From Acanthochromis polyacanthus (taxonomy: Eukaryota; Chordata; Actinopteri; Pomacentridae): a DNA stretch of 64,000 nucleotides. Each line of letters opens with the position of its first letter. The first letter of the stretch is position 1. The stretch lies in assembly GCF_021347895.1 (NCBI RefSeq), contig NC_067113.1, positions 46,849,474-46,913,473 on the forward strand, read 5' to 3'. The notes below the pieces were generated by a model. It had not been told where the DNA came from, did no database searches, and saw only the letters and a list, made by a program, of their open reading frames with translations. The position numbers were made by a program, and so were the translations under genes. Shown one piece after another: positions 24,615-36,222 of this stretch.

Positions 24615-25460
24615 CAGCCACTACTACCGCCACCACGACCCCATACAGCTGACCGCAAAACAACAAACCTCAGCTCGACACCGGCTGACTCACAATAAAA
24701 CCACAGACAGAGAATGAGTGAGTGTGAAAAAGAGGAGGCAGGAGTGGGAAAAAAAAAAGAAAAAGAGGCAGCGGGATGCACAGGCACGAACAGTATGGTG
24801 CCCCCGGGGCGAGGGAATGAAAAATTCCACATGTCACTGCCATGACTGGTTAATCGACATACAGCGACAAAACAGGTGGGAGGAAACTGGCAGCGTTGAG
24901 TCCCATAAAACCAGAAAAGACAACAACAGAAATGAAACTGTGGACAAGAGGATACAGGTGCAAACTGCAGTGTGTTCATCAGTGTTGTGACAGCTTGTTT
25001 ATGTCAAATCTCTGCAGGAAAACAGGTCGTGTTTTAAAGGTTTGTCCGCTCAAGAGTTGGCAGGGTTTCATAAAATCATGTCATCCCTGAAACATGGCAT
25101 TCCTGTGCAGGTGCGGCTGAATGAAAACACAGAACATAATTTGATTTCCATTCTCGGTTTCAGGTGAACTTTCTGTCCCGACATGTTCCCAGGAATGTGA
25201 CATAACCTGAGGACGAAAGGTGAAGAGCTCAGAGGTGTGGAGTGAACTGAATAAAGCAGTTATGACAAACAAACAGGACAGTCAAGGGGAAATTTTGGTC
25301 TGTGCATTTTCAGCCTCAGTGAGCTGCTTTTAACATCATCACTATGAGCTGTTCTGCTGGTCGATGGCAGCACAGAAAATCAGTAACACGTGTTTGTCAT
25401 CACTGCCTCAGGACAAACTGACACATCAGTGGGTGGATGAAGGGAGGTTTATCGTGACAG
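24615..25460. other. Intergenic upstream of the sapcd1-like gene
   Basis: Contains the promoter of the sapcd1-like gene by position, but no clear core motif. ORFs here are short and on both strands, and none is supported. Confidence 0.4.
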
Positions 25461-25464
25461 TGGT

Positions 25465-25533
25465 GCATATGATTATATGCATGTATTATATATAATGATT
25501 ATACATATACACATACATACACACACACGTATG

Positions 25534-25582
<49 letters not shown>
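25465..25582. repeat. (AT)n / (GTAT)n microsatellite
   Basis: Alternating GTAT/ACAT motifs pass into more than 20 AT dinucleotides, abutting the Tc1-like terminus. Confidence 0.9.
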
Positions 25583-25585
<3 letters not shown>

Positions 25586-26052
25586 CACTCAACAAAATAT
25601 AAACGCAACACTTTTGTTTTTGCTCCCATTTTTTATGAGATGAACTCAAAGATCTAAAACTTTTTCCACATACACAATATCACCATTTCTCTCACATATT
25701 GTTCACAAATCTGTCTAAATCTGTGATAGTGAGCACTTCTCCTTTGCTGAGATAATCCATCCCACCTCACAGGTGTGCCATATCAAGATGCTGATTAGAC
25801 ACCATGATTAGTGCACAGGTGTGCCTTAGACTGCCCACAATAAAAGGTCACTCTGAAAGGTGCAGTTTTATCACACAGCACAATGCCACAGATTTCGCAA
25901 GATTTGAGGGAGCGTGCAATTGGCATGCTGACAGCAGGAATGTCAACCAGAGCTGCTGCTCGTGTATTGAATGTTCATTTCTCTACCATAAGCCGTCTCC
26001 AAAGAATTTGGAAGAATGTCACGATCGAAAACAGGCGAGTTGAGTTGAGCTG
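25583..26052 (+). pseudogene. Tc1/mariner-like element, truncated 5' end with transposase N-terminus
   Basis: Begins with the fish Tc1-like inverted-repeat end TACACTCAACAAAATATAAA. ATG at 25883 opens 57 codons with DLRERAIGMLTAGMSTRAAA and HFSTISRLQRIWKN, the paired-like helix-turn-helix that binds the repeat ends. Similarity ends near 26028 and the frame stops at 26052; the DDE catalytic domain and the 3' end are missing. A dead fragment, read on the plus strand. Confidence 0.8.
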
Positions 26053-26256
26053 ATTACTGTAGCTGACACTCACTGCAGTAATCAGCTGATAGAGTGCAAG
26101 GAGAGCAGGAGGGCTAGTGGCAGGGAGAGGGAGAGAGGCATGAGGGAGAGGTGACAGACAGAGAGCCAAAAGACAGGTCAAAACAGATGAAACAGAAGAG
26201 GAAAAGAAAGAGAAGGAAAGATGGCAAAGGAGGAAGGGCAAGAGCAGGGATCATGA

Positions 26257-26305
26257 TCGATAGATAGACAGATACTTTATTAATCCCGAGGTAAATTCAA
26301 CGGAG
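26257..26305 (-). repeat. Retroposon 3'-tail fragment
   Basis: On the minus strand this reads GGGATTAATAAAGTATCTGT followed by CTATCTATC, a fish LINE/SINE tail type. Confidence 0.55.
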
Positions 26306-26666
26306 CTTAAACCTTAACTGGTTTGTTTCACTGGCAAGACTGCTGAAAAAATAATGGATGTAAAAGAAAAACTGCTGAGCTGATACACTGATTGAATGGG
26401 TGAAGTCTCGGTATAATCCATCCCTGCAGAGTAAATCTGAGCAAGATTTATATGTTCTTTTGAATGAGGAAACCCACCAGTTTTACACTTTTGTATAAAC
26501 CCCATTAGCAGATAGCACCTTGTCACCCGAGTGAATATTTCTTTGGTGAAAACAAAAGCATTACTCACCCACATTTACACAGCATGCATATCAAACGCAG
26601 CACTTTGGGGAATGCAGAATGTTTTAGTCATAATTCTGCTCATCTCACATGTGTGACAGATCACAT

Positions 26667-26762
26667 TTTGGCCTGGATTGTATCTGTATTGTAAATTTCC
26701 CTGCTGTGGGATTAATAAAGGATCTATATATCTATCTATCTACGAATACAATCCAGGCCAAA
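26667..26762. repeat. 17-bp perfect inverted repeat around a retroposon tail
   Basis: TTTGGCCTGGATTGTAT (26667-26683) and its exact reverse complement (26746-26762) enclose 62 bp that include GGGATTAATAAAGGATCT and TATCTATCTATC. Confidence 0.85.
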
Positions 26763-26894
26763 CGTGGGGAAGCCGGATCAAATTTATGTAAAAAAAAAGG
26801 TGTGATCAGAGTCTAGTCTTGATGACATCAATGGGCCCAAATACACTCTCGGTTGCAGCCGACTGAGAGTGGACATGCGTGGATTCGCCAACCA

Positions 26895-26945
26895 GCAAGG
26901 ATGTGAGGACCCGTCCATCGCTGCTTGCAGCTTTAATTTAAATTG
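26895..26945. repeat. Terminus of the TTAAAGCTGCAAGCAG dispersed repeat
   Basis: Ends GCTGCTTGCAGCTTTAATTT, the same end as in the copies at 38265-39394 and 51516-52660. Confidence 0.6.
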
Positions 26946-28848
26946 GTATAGGCATTAAACTTTGATTAAATAGTATGTTAGCAGACTGTAAAATCTTGTT
27001 TAAAGTGCAATTTGTCTACAGGCTGTATATAATTCAGCTTCAACTATGTTATCAATAATTTAAAAAAAACATCATTTAAAGGTTTACTCTGTTTTATACA
27101 AAATACCTTTGGAAATTCTGCCTTTGCCCTTTATTTGTGTCCCTCCTGATGAAAGAACACAACAGTCATGTGAAGTTCATGCTGCTGCCACAACATTGTC
27201 AGAGCTTTGCTGCCATCTTCTGCTGTATCTGGTAAAAGCAGCGAGACGGAACGAAAAGAGAGACGAGGAGCAAACTGTGCAGATCAGCCATCTGTTCTTT
27301 AGAGAGCATATTTGTTGGAGGCAGCTCATTAATATGGAAGGGGTTATACCAAAACAAGTCCAATTAGGACTGATGTGTTTGCAATTATTTTCTTGTCAAC
27401 AGGTTTCACATAATTTCACTTTGTTAGCTAAAATGAAAAATGTTAAGGACAGCTAAATGAACCAACTTCAATTACACTGAAATAATATTTGTGGACTGAC
27501 ACAGCAAATCAAACTTATTTCCTATTTAAGTAAAAGCACTGCAAACTTGCCAAAAAATAAAGTATCAAAATAACTATAAATACATACAAAATAACTCATC
27601 ACAGTGTAAAAATTTACACAGAACAAATGATCTGAGTTGTAATAATAGGTTAAAATTCAGACTGAAAAATACCAGTAAATCTCCTCCTTAGATATTCTGT
27701 CACTGGGACAATATTCTCAGTAGAGAGATACATCTCCTACATGTGGTTAGGGTTTAAATCGTATATTCATATTTAACTCTCCTAAATACAACCCTAACCC
27801 CCGTTTTTGTTCAGTGGGATTTTTTTTCTCCTAATATCATGGGATACATTATATTTTCAATAGCAAATCAGCACAAGTTTGATGTTTTTTAAAACTTTGA
27901 AAGTGCATTTTAGGGAACGTTTCAAGGATCATTTCAGCATATGGGATGGATTCCTCTTCAAAACTACTGAAAACAAAGTTAATCTTCTAGCTATGATTTT
28001 TTTCAATGTAAAAAAAAAATGACGAATATAAAGTTGATATTTTGACAGAAAAATGTGAAGTCTCACAAAAATAAACAAAAAGGAAAAGAATATTTTTCAC
28101 AGGTTAACAGGTACTTTATGTGAGCGAACCAACTCCCTTTAGACACCTAACACCTTTGAAAATGTCTCCGTTTTACATAAAATAATGGAAATGATCAAAT
28201 TACTTTTGTCGCCTATAATAACATTTTGCTTACCTGTACACTTTCCCCAAACAGTTAAAGAACAAAAAAGAAGCGTCCCGTGCCTTTGGTCAGCTTTTCC
28301 TGGGCAGATTTACTACTGTAAGAGGACAGACGAATTTGGGGGGGGGGGGCGTACAACAGATATTTTGGGGGGCCATTGAAAAGTTGTAAGAAAAAATTGG
28401 AAACTGCTACCGACTTCTGGCTTTCACAAAGTATTTTTCTTGTTTTTTTTTTTTGGCTCTTTAACCCAATAGGAAAGCTGTATATGACCTTTTCATTTTG
28501 GACTGTTAACATTCAAATTATGATGGACTTGTTTCCTTGTTTATATGAATTACACCATCATTAGCTGCAGCATCTGCCTGTTATGTAAAACTGGTAAGCT
28601 CAATGACAGAATCCTGAGGGCAATTAAGTGACAAATATTGTGCAAGAACAGCACTATATACAACCCTGTCAATTTCCACTTCTTAGAATGTTTACTGACA
28701 ATTATCACACCTAAAATAAGAAATAATATTCTGTATTTTTAGCAAATAGTTTTTAGCTGTAAACCATAAACATCATAGGGTTCTGTATACTAATCAGTCT
28801 GAATCAAAATGAGTACTACCCAGTACACAGTGAACAACAATCTGTACC
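26946..28848. other. Intergenic, no supported feature
   Basis: AT-rich. A TTG-start ORF at 27109-27456 has no recognisable homology. A poly-G run lies near 28336-28350. Nothing else stands out. Confidence 0.4.
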
Positions 28849-29435
28849 CTTGATCTCGGGCTGGGCGATAAATCGAATTAATTCGATTAATTCACCTTTT
28901 TAAAACCTGACAATTTGAAAATGTGCCAAATTGTAAAATCGAGGCGAGCTTCAATATATAACAATACAGATTCTTCTTCTGCCTTTCACGACTTGTGCAC
29001 TGGCGTTTGCTTCCGCCTCTCATCTCCTTCCGCCAAAATACTCACACCCCCGTCACAGCGGACACAACAGCAGACAAAGAGTTGGTCGCGAGAAAAGGGC
29101 CTCATGTTACATCAATGATATGGAAATCTTTGACAAGACCGACACAGAGCAAACTACAGTCATGTGCAAGGTTTGCAAAAGTACTGTGAAAACGAAGAGT
29201 AGCAGCACCACTAACCTCTTTCAGCACCTCTGGCAGAGGTATCCTAAAGAATGGGAAGAGTGCTCGCAGCTACGAGAGTGCAGCATGGCTAGCACTAGCC
29301 ATAGCAAACAGACCACAAAGAAACAACAAAAATCGATTAAAATCGTAATTGTCCAAGATGACTAAAAAAAAAAAAAAAAAAAAAAAGAAATCGAGATTTT
29401 ATTTTTTGGCCATATCGCCCAGCCCTACTTGATCT
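28849..29435 (+). mobile_element. hAT-superfamily element with BED-finger remnant and intact target duplication
   Basis: Element 28857-29427 flanked by perfect 8-bp direct repeats CTTGATCT (28849-28856, 29428-29435). Terminal inverted repeats are GGGCTGGGCGATA and TATCGCCCAGCCC. An internal frame from ATG 29120 to 29365 resembles a ZBED/hAT BED zinc finger: CKVC pair, then NLFQHLWQRYPKEW, where the second zinc His is replaced by Arg. No catalytic domain is left. A 22-bp poly-A run lies near the right end. Confidence 0.85.
29120..29365 (+). pseudogene. BED zinc-finger fragment of hAT transposase
   Basis: 81 codons. The spacing MCKVCK, then SSTTNLFQHL, then YPKEW is that of BED domains in ZBED1-like proteins. 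The lost second His makes zinc binding unlikely. Confidence 0.6.
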
Positions 29436-30444
29436 GTGGTAAAATAATCTAAAATGTTCTGTGCAGTAATGTAAATTTTAAAATACAATAAAATACAGTA
29501 AGTAGCACTCTATACATTTAATAGTAAACCTGAGAACATGAATAAACAGCAACAATATTCCATATTCTTAAATCATTTAATAGTGCACAGGTCAGCAAAC
29601 ATCATATTGTTCTGCATAGAAATCACAAAAAGCTGCTCTCAGTAAACCTTCACAGTGAGCAGATGTTCTTGTGTTGCAGGTACATGGAACAGACGTGGCC
29701 ATCAAACAGGCCGGGGGGGTCTGGCACCGTTTGACAAGTTCAGGCGTTCTTTGTGTGAAAACTCAGAGATTTCAGGTATCAGAAGGCGGTTTTCAACTTT
29801 CTTTGTTAACTTTCTGCTTCAACTTTAAACTAAATTTCCTTCACTAAGCCAGCCCTCTGGACTTCCAGTAAGCTGTGTTCCTATTGTCTGTCCAGGTGGC
29901 TGCTTGGTGTTATCAGTAACCCCTGAGCAGCTCAGTGTCTTCCTGCTTTATGTCTGCAGTCAAATATTTCCTCTGCTTCTCTTCACTGATCTGGGTTTGA
30001 CTCTGTTGCTTTAGTTTGTTCTTTAGGCATTTCCTTGCAGCTTCCAGCAGTATAATCGTCTTTAGTGTGTTTCTTGGTGTGTTTTAGGGCTTCGTACTGG
30101 ATAGTTGTCTTGGTAAATGTGGTTCTTTAGCCACAGTTAGCACATGGTGCTAATGTGTGCAGCGGTTAGTGGATTTGATGCAGCTGAGTTGTGTCTTTAT
30201 CTTGGCTGTAGTGAGTCTTTAGAGGTTTTTGGTCAGACACATTCTGTATTCTTGTTTGTGACCCAACGTTGGTTGTCCAGAAGGTAAGAGTTTCTGTCCT
30301 GATTCTCTGTTTAAAGAGCTTCTCTGGCAGGCTGCAGGAGGCTTTAGCGTTTGGGTTGTGCTAGTTTCATTTTTGTACGGTTTCATTTGGACCACTGGCA
30401 TTTTTCTTTCTTTGTCTATCTAAGTTTTTTTTTTTTAAAAATTG

Positions 30445-30616
30445 GGGTGCTGGAGCCTATCTCAGCTGACTCGGGCAAAGGCAGGGGACACCCTGGACAG
30501 GTCGCCAGTCTGTCGCAGGGCTACATACACAGACAATCGCACTCACATTCACACCTATGGGCAATTTCGAATGATCAGTTAACCTCAGCAGGAAGCCGGA
30601 GTACCCGGAGAAAACA
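30445..30616 (-). mobile_element. SINE-like retroposon fragment, same family as 17290-17645
   Basis: Minus-strand 3' half carrying TTCTCCGGGTACTCCGGCTT and the GGCGACCTGTCCAGGGTGTC and GAGATAGGCTCCAGC motifs. The tRNA-like head is missing. Confidence 0.7.
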
Positions 30617-30737
30617 TTTGGAGCTCATTGGTCAGTCTGGTAGGATATTTAGTTTGGATTATATTCATAGTTAAGAAAATGTATGTTTAGCTGAACATAA
30701 TCGGCATATGCTGGGCTACTTTCTTCTCGATGTCGCG

Positions 30738-30764
30738 TTATCTATCTATCTATCTATCTATCTC
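30738..30764. repeat. (TATC)n microsatellite
   Basis: About six TATC units. Confidence 0.9.
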
Positions 30765-30832
30765 TGTCCTCTTGTCTGTTCTTCGCCTCTAAACTGTTTT
30801 CTGAAAAGAGAAACATCTGGTAGAGAAGTAGA

Positions 30833-31285
30833 GATAGAGACGGGTAGAGAGGGGGAGGGGGACAGGGAACATAAAACGCACAATTTGATGCATGCATAAG
30901 CTAGATGATACATACAAAGTAGAAGCTAACATTGAAACTGATTCATAGTTTACTGTTATGACGTACAGCTCTGGCAATAAATATACTACATATATAGCTG
31001 TTAGGAAACTCAAAAAAAGAGCATATCAAGTAAAGTGAGGGTGATGCAGAGTCGGCTGATGGAAATGGGCAACTGGAAGCAGTGGACTGGAGGAAGGTCA
31101 GCAGCAGCATCCCACAGTGGACATGAGGGAGACTAGGCCAGTTGGTGGGACAGCAACCGCAAACCTGAAGCATCCAGCTCTGGGACCAGGGACACTCGGA
31201 GAAGAACACAGGGAGAAACAGAGTTAGTGCAATGCAATAGTATATATTCAATATAAAGGTAGATAGAGAAGATAGAGACGGGTAG
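30833..31285. repeat. Unclassified segment bounded by AGATAGAGACGGGTAG direct repeats
   Basis: AGATAGAGACGGGTAG occurs at about 30833 and 31269. Between them lies a sequence with CCAGCTCTGGGACCAGGGAC that looks like a common fish interspersed repeat. The class is not determined. Confidence 0.4.
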
Positions 31286-34200
31286 GATAGAGTTGTGCAT
31301 CAGTTTTAGAATACCAGAGTAATGAGCTTTATTTATATAGAACATTTCTTAATGATACAAAGAGTTTAAGATACTATTTTAGAGACAAAGCAATTAAGAA
31401 AATGATCACCAGAAAAAAAACTTTTTTTTTGTAGATTTTAGTGGAAAGAACTGGTGTGTATATGGGTCTATATGTTGTCATATGTGCAAAATTACAAGCT
31501 GCTTCAATGTTGTCTTTATGCTGAAATCTAACAACATAAGAGGCTTGTTTTGCCTCAATGTTCTCATAGAGACACTTGAAATTAAGTACTTCGAGATCCA
31601 AGGCTGTCAGAATAATTGTATTCATCTCAGCTTTCAACCATTTTTAACCCTGATTTGAACTTAAAATAAAAACATATGGTCACATGTTTATTCATCATCA
31701 TGTGCTGGACTTGATGCAAAACCAAACAGCAGGAGGTCACTTTCCATTTGTATAAACATCTTTTATTTGATATTTGGACTTCCTAGATCTGGATTTTCAG
31801 CCCACTTCTCCTCAGAAGAGTCACCGATTTGGGCTTCAGTCCAGTCCAGACCAGTTCTGGTTACTGGTTGTGCCATTTGTGTTCATTTCAAAGTCTACAC
31901 TTGGTCCAGTCCATTCAAACCGTGTGTTTCCTACAACCGTGTTACAAGAATAAACAATGGGAAAGTCGTATTTGATGTACAAACTGTTATACAACGGTAG
32001 AAACACAAACTGTGACGGTGGTAGAAGCATCGGTACCGGCGGGTGATTTTCTACAACATTCAAAAACTCTCCGAGCTGCTGTTAATGTGTGCGTCATAAA
32101 ACTATGTTTCTCAAATACACTTCAGTTTTACATCATAAAAACACACAGATAAATCTACTTACAGCGAAGGCTCAGCTCCTCTGCTGCTCCTTCATCCAAA
32201 ACAACATGTTTCTGTACCTTTTACACATCAACACAACTCATCCCTAATATTAACTATCATGTTGTGGAGCTGCAGGTTTACACACAAAACACAAACTGTG
32301 CCAAACAAATGTTCAACCATCATTAATTCACAATCACAGTAACTTCCAAAAATGATAGTTTTAGAGCACACAAAGTGTATTATATCTGTAGTTAGTGTCG
32401 CTTTTTCTGTTATGTTCGGATACAAACACAAATATGTTTTAGGGAATCCACACCGTTCAAAATGAGTAGCTGATTACGCTAATCATAGTAACTCAATTAG
32501 TCAAATGTTATCAGAATAACGTTGCATAATTTGAAAAATGCTGTGTCATTTTATTTTATTAAATGTTAGGCTGAGCATTTCAAGCTAACTTCAGCTTGAC
32601 AAACTTAACATTAGCAAGTTAGCATCAAGTTTGATGCACAACAGTTATTTGGAATAACATTTTGTAATTCGGATTTTCTTGTATTTTTGTAAAATGTACT
32701 TCAAAATCTTCAGAATCAATGTGGTTACTAAACAGTATTTGTTCAATTTCAGGTCCAAAATGTTGACTGCATTCCAAATTATTTACTCTTTGTTTGCTAT
32801 ACTAGCAAGCTAGCATTAGCTCAACAAAGTGAAAATTAGCAAGCTAGCATCAGCTTAGCTAGACAACATTTACACTAGGCATTCAATGGGTGTAAATATA
32901 AATAATGACCAATTTCTACATTAGAGCTAGTTTGTGATGTGCAACTCATTTTAATGAAATTACACATGAAACTGCCTGGTCAAACTTTCATGTTAGAAGA
33001 AAGTTTCAGATTTTACCATCATTTTAAAGAAATGAAGAACAGCACAACATAACAGTGATGGTATGACTGCATAAGTACATTTTTTGTGCAAGCTGATTTT
33101 ACAACTTTATCCTCTGAAATACTTAGAAGCTCCTGTTTTCCACCAATATCTTCAAATTAAAAATCACAAACGTGCAGCAAACTGACTATAAACGCGTACA
33201 TGTGCTTCTTAGACACTTTTTTTTTTTGGCTTTTCCTTCCCGTTCTACTTTCACTTCTACTCTTTAAGGCACTCGCTGGTGGCAAAAACAAGGCAGAAAG
33301 AAGCAAGTGTTGGCAGCACAATAGAAATACAGCGAGCAAAATATTCTTTTCAACATGAAATATGTCATAATTTAAAACTAACCAATGTTTATAGAGCGAG
33401 TTTAGACTGAACTCTTATGTCCACAACACAAATGTGGCAGTTTGCTTGTAAAAGCAGGTGAAATTTTGCAGAAATTCTTCTAATATTTGAACATCAGAGG
33501 TGCAAAAGTTTCACATTTCAACAGTTTTCATACCACTACATTAGTTAGCCTGCTATTTTCAGCTTTCAGGCTCAGTTTCTTGAAGATTTTTGGTACCATA
33601 GTGGCCTTTACAAACTAATTTATGCCTAGGGATGCATTTATTTCCGTATCTGGATCTATGTGGTGCCCAGTTATTGTCAACCCTTTGCAGACTTTCCATC
33701 CTCATTTTAGGTAAATCGAGCCACCAGTGCAAACACACAGCAGCAACTTTAATGTTGTATTGCTCCCGAATTTAAAGTAACAGTTTGAGGAAGTTCATAA
33801 AATAACTTCAAACCATTAATTTATCTTTGATATTACCTCAAGCACTACATAAAGCATGTTGTCTGGGCTCAGGCGGTGAAGAATAATGCAGATATATATA
33901 TCACGATTTTGCGGCGACGATGATTAATATGTAGCATAGCGGAAGATAAATGAGCTCATTTATATTCAGCGGTGTAACGGCACTTAAACTCAATTTACTT
34001 GGTCCACAGTTTACTCATTGACAGAGAGGTTGGTCATATATATGTGGTTATTTTTCATCTATATTTCTCAAATTAACAGCTGATAGAGACATATTTCCTT
34101 CACTCTGCTTTATAGGTTTTTTTTCTTCACAAATAAATCTTGAAATATTGATATTAACGACACTTTGAGCAGACAAAGAACACAATTATACAAATTAACC

Positions 34201-36117
34201 GATTAAACCAACTTCATCAAACCTATAAAACCAAGGAGGCGATAGTCAGGAGGCACATGTATGTCTGTTATTTGCGCAAAAATACATCCCGTTTCTGCTG
34301 AATGAAGGAAAAAAATGGTATTTTTCAGTGTGATATTTAGGAAAATTCAAAATGACAAATAAAAACCTTTTAAGATAAGCAATTACTGCACTATGAGCTA
34401 ATGAAAAACAAGAACTGTTTTTTTATGTCAAATTAATTGCTCTTTCCATGCCGCATTAAAAGCAAAGAAGTGTACTGAATTTCAATTGCAGCTTTTTCAT
34501 TCAATTGTGATGCAGTTAAAGTGTACCGAACATATTTTGCATTTTCTGTGTTATTGTGCATTTTAAATCGTCCAAATAATAAGTAGGAGCACAACAGACT
34601 GTAAGGACATTTTTGGTTGTGAGTTTTAAAATGTATGTGCTGCTTTAATTTGGTGTAATCAAGCAAACTGATCAAACAAATGGAAAAATAGAGCCCATAG
34701 TAAGTGGATTTAACACATTTCATCACTGATTTTAAATTTATTATTATTATTTTTAAATTTATTTAAGCCTTTGTGAAAAATCTATTGTCTTCAGAAGACA
34801 ATGAAGTGAACAGAAAAATAGAAAACAGACGCAGCTTAATATATGTTGAGAGTATTGCAAAAGAAGCAAAATGATACAGATGATTTAAAAAAAAAATCAC
34901 ACTAAAAAAATAAAAGGTGTTTGGCTGTTGAAACCACATGATTAGGCAGTTGTGATTGTTAAAACAAGCTCAGCGAGAAGCGGCAAAATCTACTAAACAC
35001 ACATTCACACACTTAGGATATGACGTGGACCACCCTGATTAACACTTTTAAAAAAACTAAGTGGCAATGTATCAGTCCATTAAACAGATAAGATTCATGT
35101 AGGATATGGAAATGCAATGCCTCTGTTTAAAGCTTGCATACAAAAATATTATAATACTAAACAGAATGAAATTACTCAGCTGTGATTTGAGTCAACAGCA
35201 CAGTATCATCAGGGTAGAAACGCATACCGCAGAAGATCTGATACGAAAACCAACATGTGGCTGCGACGCAAGAAAAATCTATGTTGATTTTTGGGTTCAT
35301 CTTTAACTCTTCGTACCCTGAATTCACTGTCTGCAGTTCTGCCATGAAAGACGAGGCAACTGATTGGCCAGTGGTGTGTACCGTAGTGGGTTTTCATTGG
35401 TCAATTATTTCTATTTGAGCTTCATCTCAGCATTCACACGCTTCGGGATGAGACTCGATCTGACAGGAGGTCAGATTTCCTGGTTCTAATTTAGACCGAA
35501 AACTTGACCTCAGATCAGGAATTAGAGGCAGATTCATCCAAATCCACAGTTCTTAAACTTAAAGTGGTCTCAAAGGGTCCTGGAGTAGCTGTACTTCCAC
35601 TCCAAAAGGGCTGAGTACCAAAAGTAAATATTTGGTAACGTCTCACTATTTCAGTTATATTCTTCAAATATGTCCAAAAATTAAACCGTCCTTCCTCGTG
35701 TGGCACTTTCTTTCTTCGGTCCTTTAATGGTGAAATTAAAAATTTTGCGGTGCAGTGAAGCCAAACACAGAAACAACAAGGTCTGAGGAGTACACAAACG
35801 CAACGTCCTAGCTACATTTAAAAAAATAACTTTGATTTCACAGAGCTTCCATCTGCAGCCATGTTGCAGGTCGCCATTTTGCATCCCTCCTAGGTTATTG
35901 GTTGTGGGATGCCAAGTGAGAAGAAGTGCAGCAGATATCGGCGCATATTTTAACACTTGTTCAAAATCCCCCTCCAGTCCGTCCTGTGAATCCACCTGCG
36001 CCTCTTCCTTTAGTCCTAACACGATTAAACATTCGGCAGAGTCCGCGAGCTCGTCCTTAAATGGAAAACATCCTGTGTTTTTAGCTCCTCCCCCTGACCC
36101 CTCCATGAGGTCAGAGG
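31286..36117 (-). other. Plexin 3' flank, possible long 3' UTR
   Basis: About 4.8 kb downstream of the plexin stop with no other gene recognised. Plexin 3' UTRs can be long, but no decisive polyadenylation site can be picked because AATAAA variants recur. GCTAGC/TTAGC-rich patches occur at 32590-32870. Confidence 0.35.
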
Positions 36118-36222
36118 TCAAAGGTCGGTGACCTTGTTCTCCAGAGCGGCGGCGACCTGTTGGAGGCGGAGGGTGAGCTGTTTGTTCTGGGCTGCTGGGT
36201 CCTCGTCCAGCGACTGGATGAT
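36118..36222 (-). CDS. plxnb1: plexin-B last coding exon
   Basis: 105 nt, 35 codons with stop [32 protein letters not shown]. Ends in the class-I PDZ ligand. Confidence 0.93.
   Translation of the reverse strand: MIQSLDEDPAAQNKQLTLRLQQVAAALENKVTDL

Noticed and set aside
27109..27456. 115-codon ORF in intergenic DNA
   Set aside because: TTG start, no recognisable domain, ordinary chance length.
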